Source: Candidatus Thioglobus sp. MED-G25 (GTDB taxonomy: Bacteria; Pseudomonadota; Gammaproteobacteria; Arenicellales; UBA868). From it: a stretch of 64,000 nucleotides of DNA. The stretch lies in the NCBI GenBank assembly GCA_002456995.1, contig NTKC01000005.1, positions 1 through 64,000 on the forward strand, in the 5' to 3' direction. Below, piece after piece: positions 63,387 to 64,000 of this stretch; positions within the stretch are counted from its first letter, which is position 1, and the number at the start of each line of letters is the position of its first letter. A program made the position numbers and the translations under genes. Below the pieces are notes generated by a model. That model made no database searches. It was given only the letters and a program-made list of their open reading frames with translations, and was not told the DNA's origin.

Positions 63387-64000
63387 GTGGCCAGACGAAA
63401 ATCGAAAAGCAAAGATTGGCTAGACCGGCAACACCGTGATCCATTCGTGAAGGGGTCGCAAAAGGCGGGCTACCGTTCTCGGGCGGTATACAAACTATCA
63501 GAAATAGATCAGAAGGATCGTCTGATTATGTCAGGGGATACTGTTCTCGACCTTGGTGCTGCGCCCGGGGGGTGGTCGCAATATGCAGCGACACGAGTGG
63601 GTGTTGCGGGCAGAGTCTTTGCGATAGATATATTACCTATAGCGCCGATTAAAGGTGTTGTAATTATCAAGGGGGATGTCGCTACCGAATCGTTGTCCCG
63701 AGAACTGGAATTGCGACTAAAAAACGAACCTATAGGGCTTGTATTATCGGATATGGCCCCCAATTTGACTGGTATAAAAGCGGCCGATCAGGCAAATAGC
63801 CTAGGCCTGGCACGAGTGGCACTATCGGTTGCACTAAAAATGCTGGGGCCAAACGGAAGATTTATGGTTAAGGTGTTTGAAGGCGAGGGCACGGATGATT
63901 TCCGTCGCGAGATAACATCTTCATTTGGTAAAGTGGTTGTGCGGAAACCGCAAGCATCACGCCTTGAGAGCGCTGAATATTACTTACTCGCTTCAAAGCC
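63387..64000 (+). CDS. rlmE: 23S rRNA 2'-O-ribose methyltransferase RlmE, 3' end cut by window
   Basis: Hand-translated from GTG 63387 (absent from the track because it runs off the window): MARRKSKSKDWLDRQHRDPF, then GSQKAGYRSRAVYKLSEID, SAM motif VLDLGAAPGGWSQYAA, VLSDMAPNLTG, MVKVFEGEG and RLESAEYYLLASK. The Lys-Asp-Lys-Glu catalytic set (RAVYK, LSDM, MVKV, ASRLESAE) is present. RlmE methylates U2552 of 23S rRNA. About 204 codons are visible, nearly the full gene. Divergent from yhbY. Confidence 0.95.
   Translation, partial: MARRKSKSKDWLDRQHRDPFVKGSQKAGYRSRAVYKLSEIDQKDRLIMSGDTVLDLGAAPGGWSQYAATRVGVAGRVFAIDILPIAPIKGVVIIKGDVATESLSRELELRLKNEPIGLVLSDMAPNLTGIKAADQANSLGLARVALSVALKMLGPNGRFMVKVFEGEGTDDFRREITSSFGKVVVRKPQASRLESAEYYLLASK

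Overview
The window reads as one contiguous stretch of a gammaproteobacterial chromosome of moderate GC content, almost completely packed with genes. The taxonomic call rests on gene order: suhB/trmJ, ndk-rlmN-pilW-rodZ-hisS-yfgM-bamB-der, xseA-guaB-guaA-tadA, queA-tgt-yajC-secD-secF and nrdR-ribD-ribE-ribBA-nusB-thiL-pgpA are all classical gammaproteobacterial neighbourhoods. The genus cannot be read from the sequence. No phage, insertion sequence, integrase, CRISPR array or recognisable defence island is visible.

Region 1 (1-9.5 kb) is amino-acid catabolism. A minus-strand operon encodes an alpha/beta-hydrolase kynurenine formamidase candidate, kynureninase, an indoleamine 2,3-dioxygenase-type haem enzyme and a HisC-like aminotransferase cut by the window edge. 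Together the first three would take tryptophan to anthranilate plus alanine. It faces a solitary two-domain peptide-type ABC ATPase, an MFS carrier, an HNH nuclease and a Cys/Met-metabolism PLP enzyme. Region 2 (9.5-17.4 kb, minus strand) is yciB-bolA-like-gcvT-gcvH-gcvP-lipA: the glycine cleavage system with the lipoyl synthase needed for its H protein, preceded by a DapA-family lyase and a VOC protein. A tRNA-Leu(CAA) follows, then a threonine-dehydratase-like enzyme, a serine beta-lactamase-fold hydrolase and an isopenicillin-N-synthase-like oxygenase.

Region 3 (21-32.4 kb) is a long co-directional housekeeping run: queuosine synthesis, Sec accessory proteins, NrdR, riboflavin synthesis, NusB, ThiL, PgpA and YajQ. 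Region 4 (32.4-36.2 kb, minus) carries fdxA, mutS and suhB. Region 5 (36.4-52.3 kb) runs trmJ-iscA-mtaB-ndk-rlmN-pilW-rodZ-hisS-yfgM-bamB-der, then xseA and a small exported protein on the minus strand, then guaB-guaA. Three genes or gene sets expected from conserved order are missing: ribH (between ribBA and nusB), ispG (between rodZ and hisS) and most of the isc operon (only iscA remains between trmJ and ndk).

Region 6 (52.3-53.5 kb) is the only stretch that looks accessory: an AT-rich segment with repeated TTTCAACA motifs, a perfect 11-bp inverted repeat before a small ABM-domain monooxygenase, and three tightly spaced tiny reading frames ending against tadA. Region 7 (53.5-64 kb) has a GlxA-type regulator divergent from a fused indolepyruvate:ferredoxin oxidoreductase, threonine aldolase, a thiol peroxiredoxin, PII protein GlnB, a Gfo/Idh/MocA dehydrogenase, a DUF192 protein, a TANGO2/NRDE protein, YhbY and the beginning of rlmE. 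Aromatic amino-acid breakdown (kynurenine arm at one end, indolepyruvate oxidation at the other) and glycine/threonine breakdown are the recurring metabolic themes.
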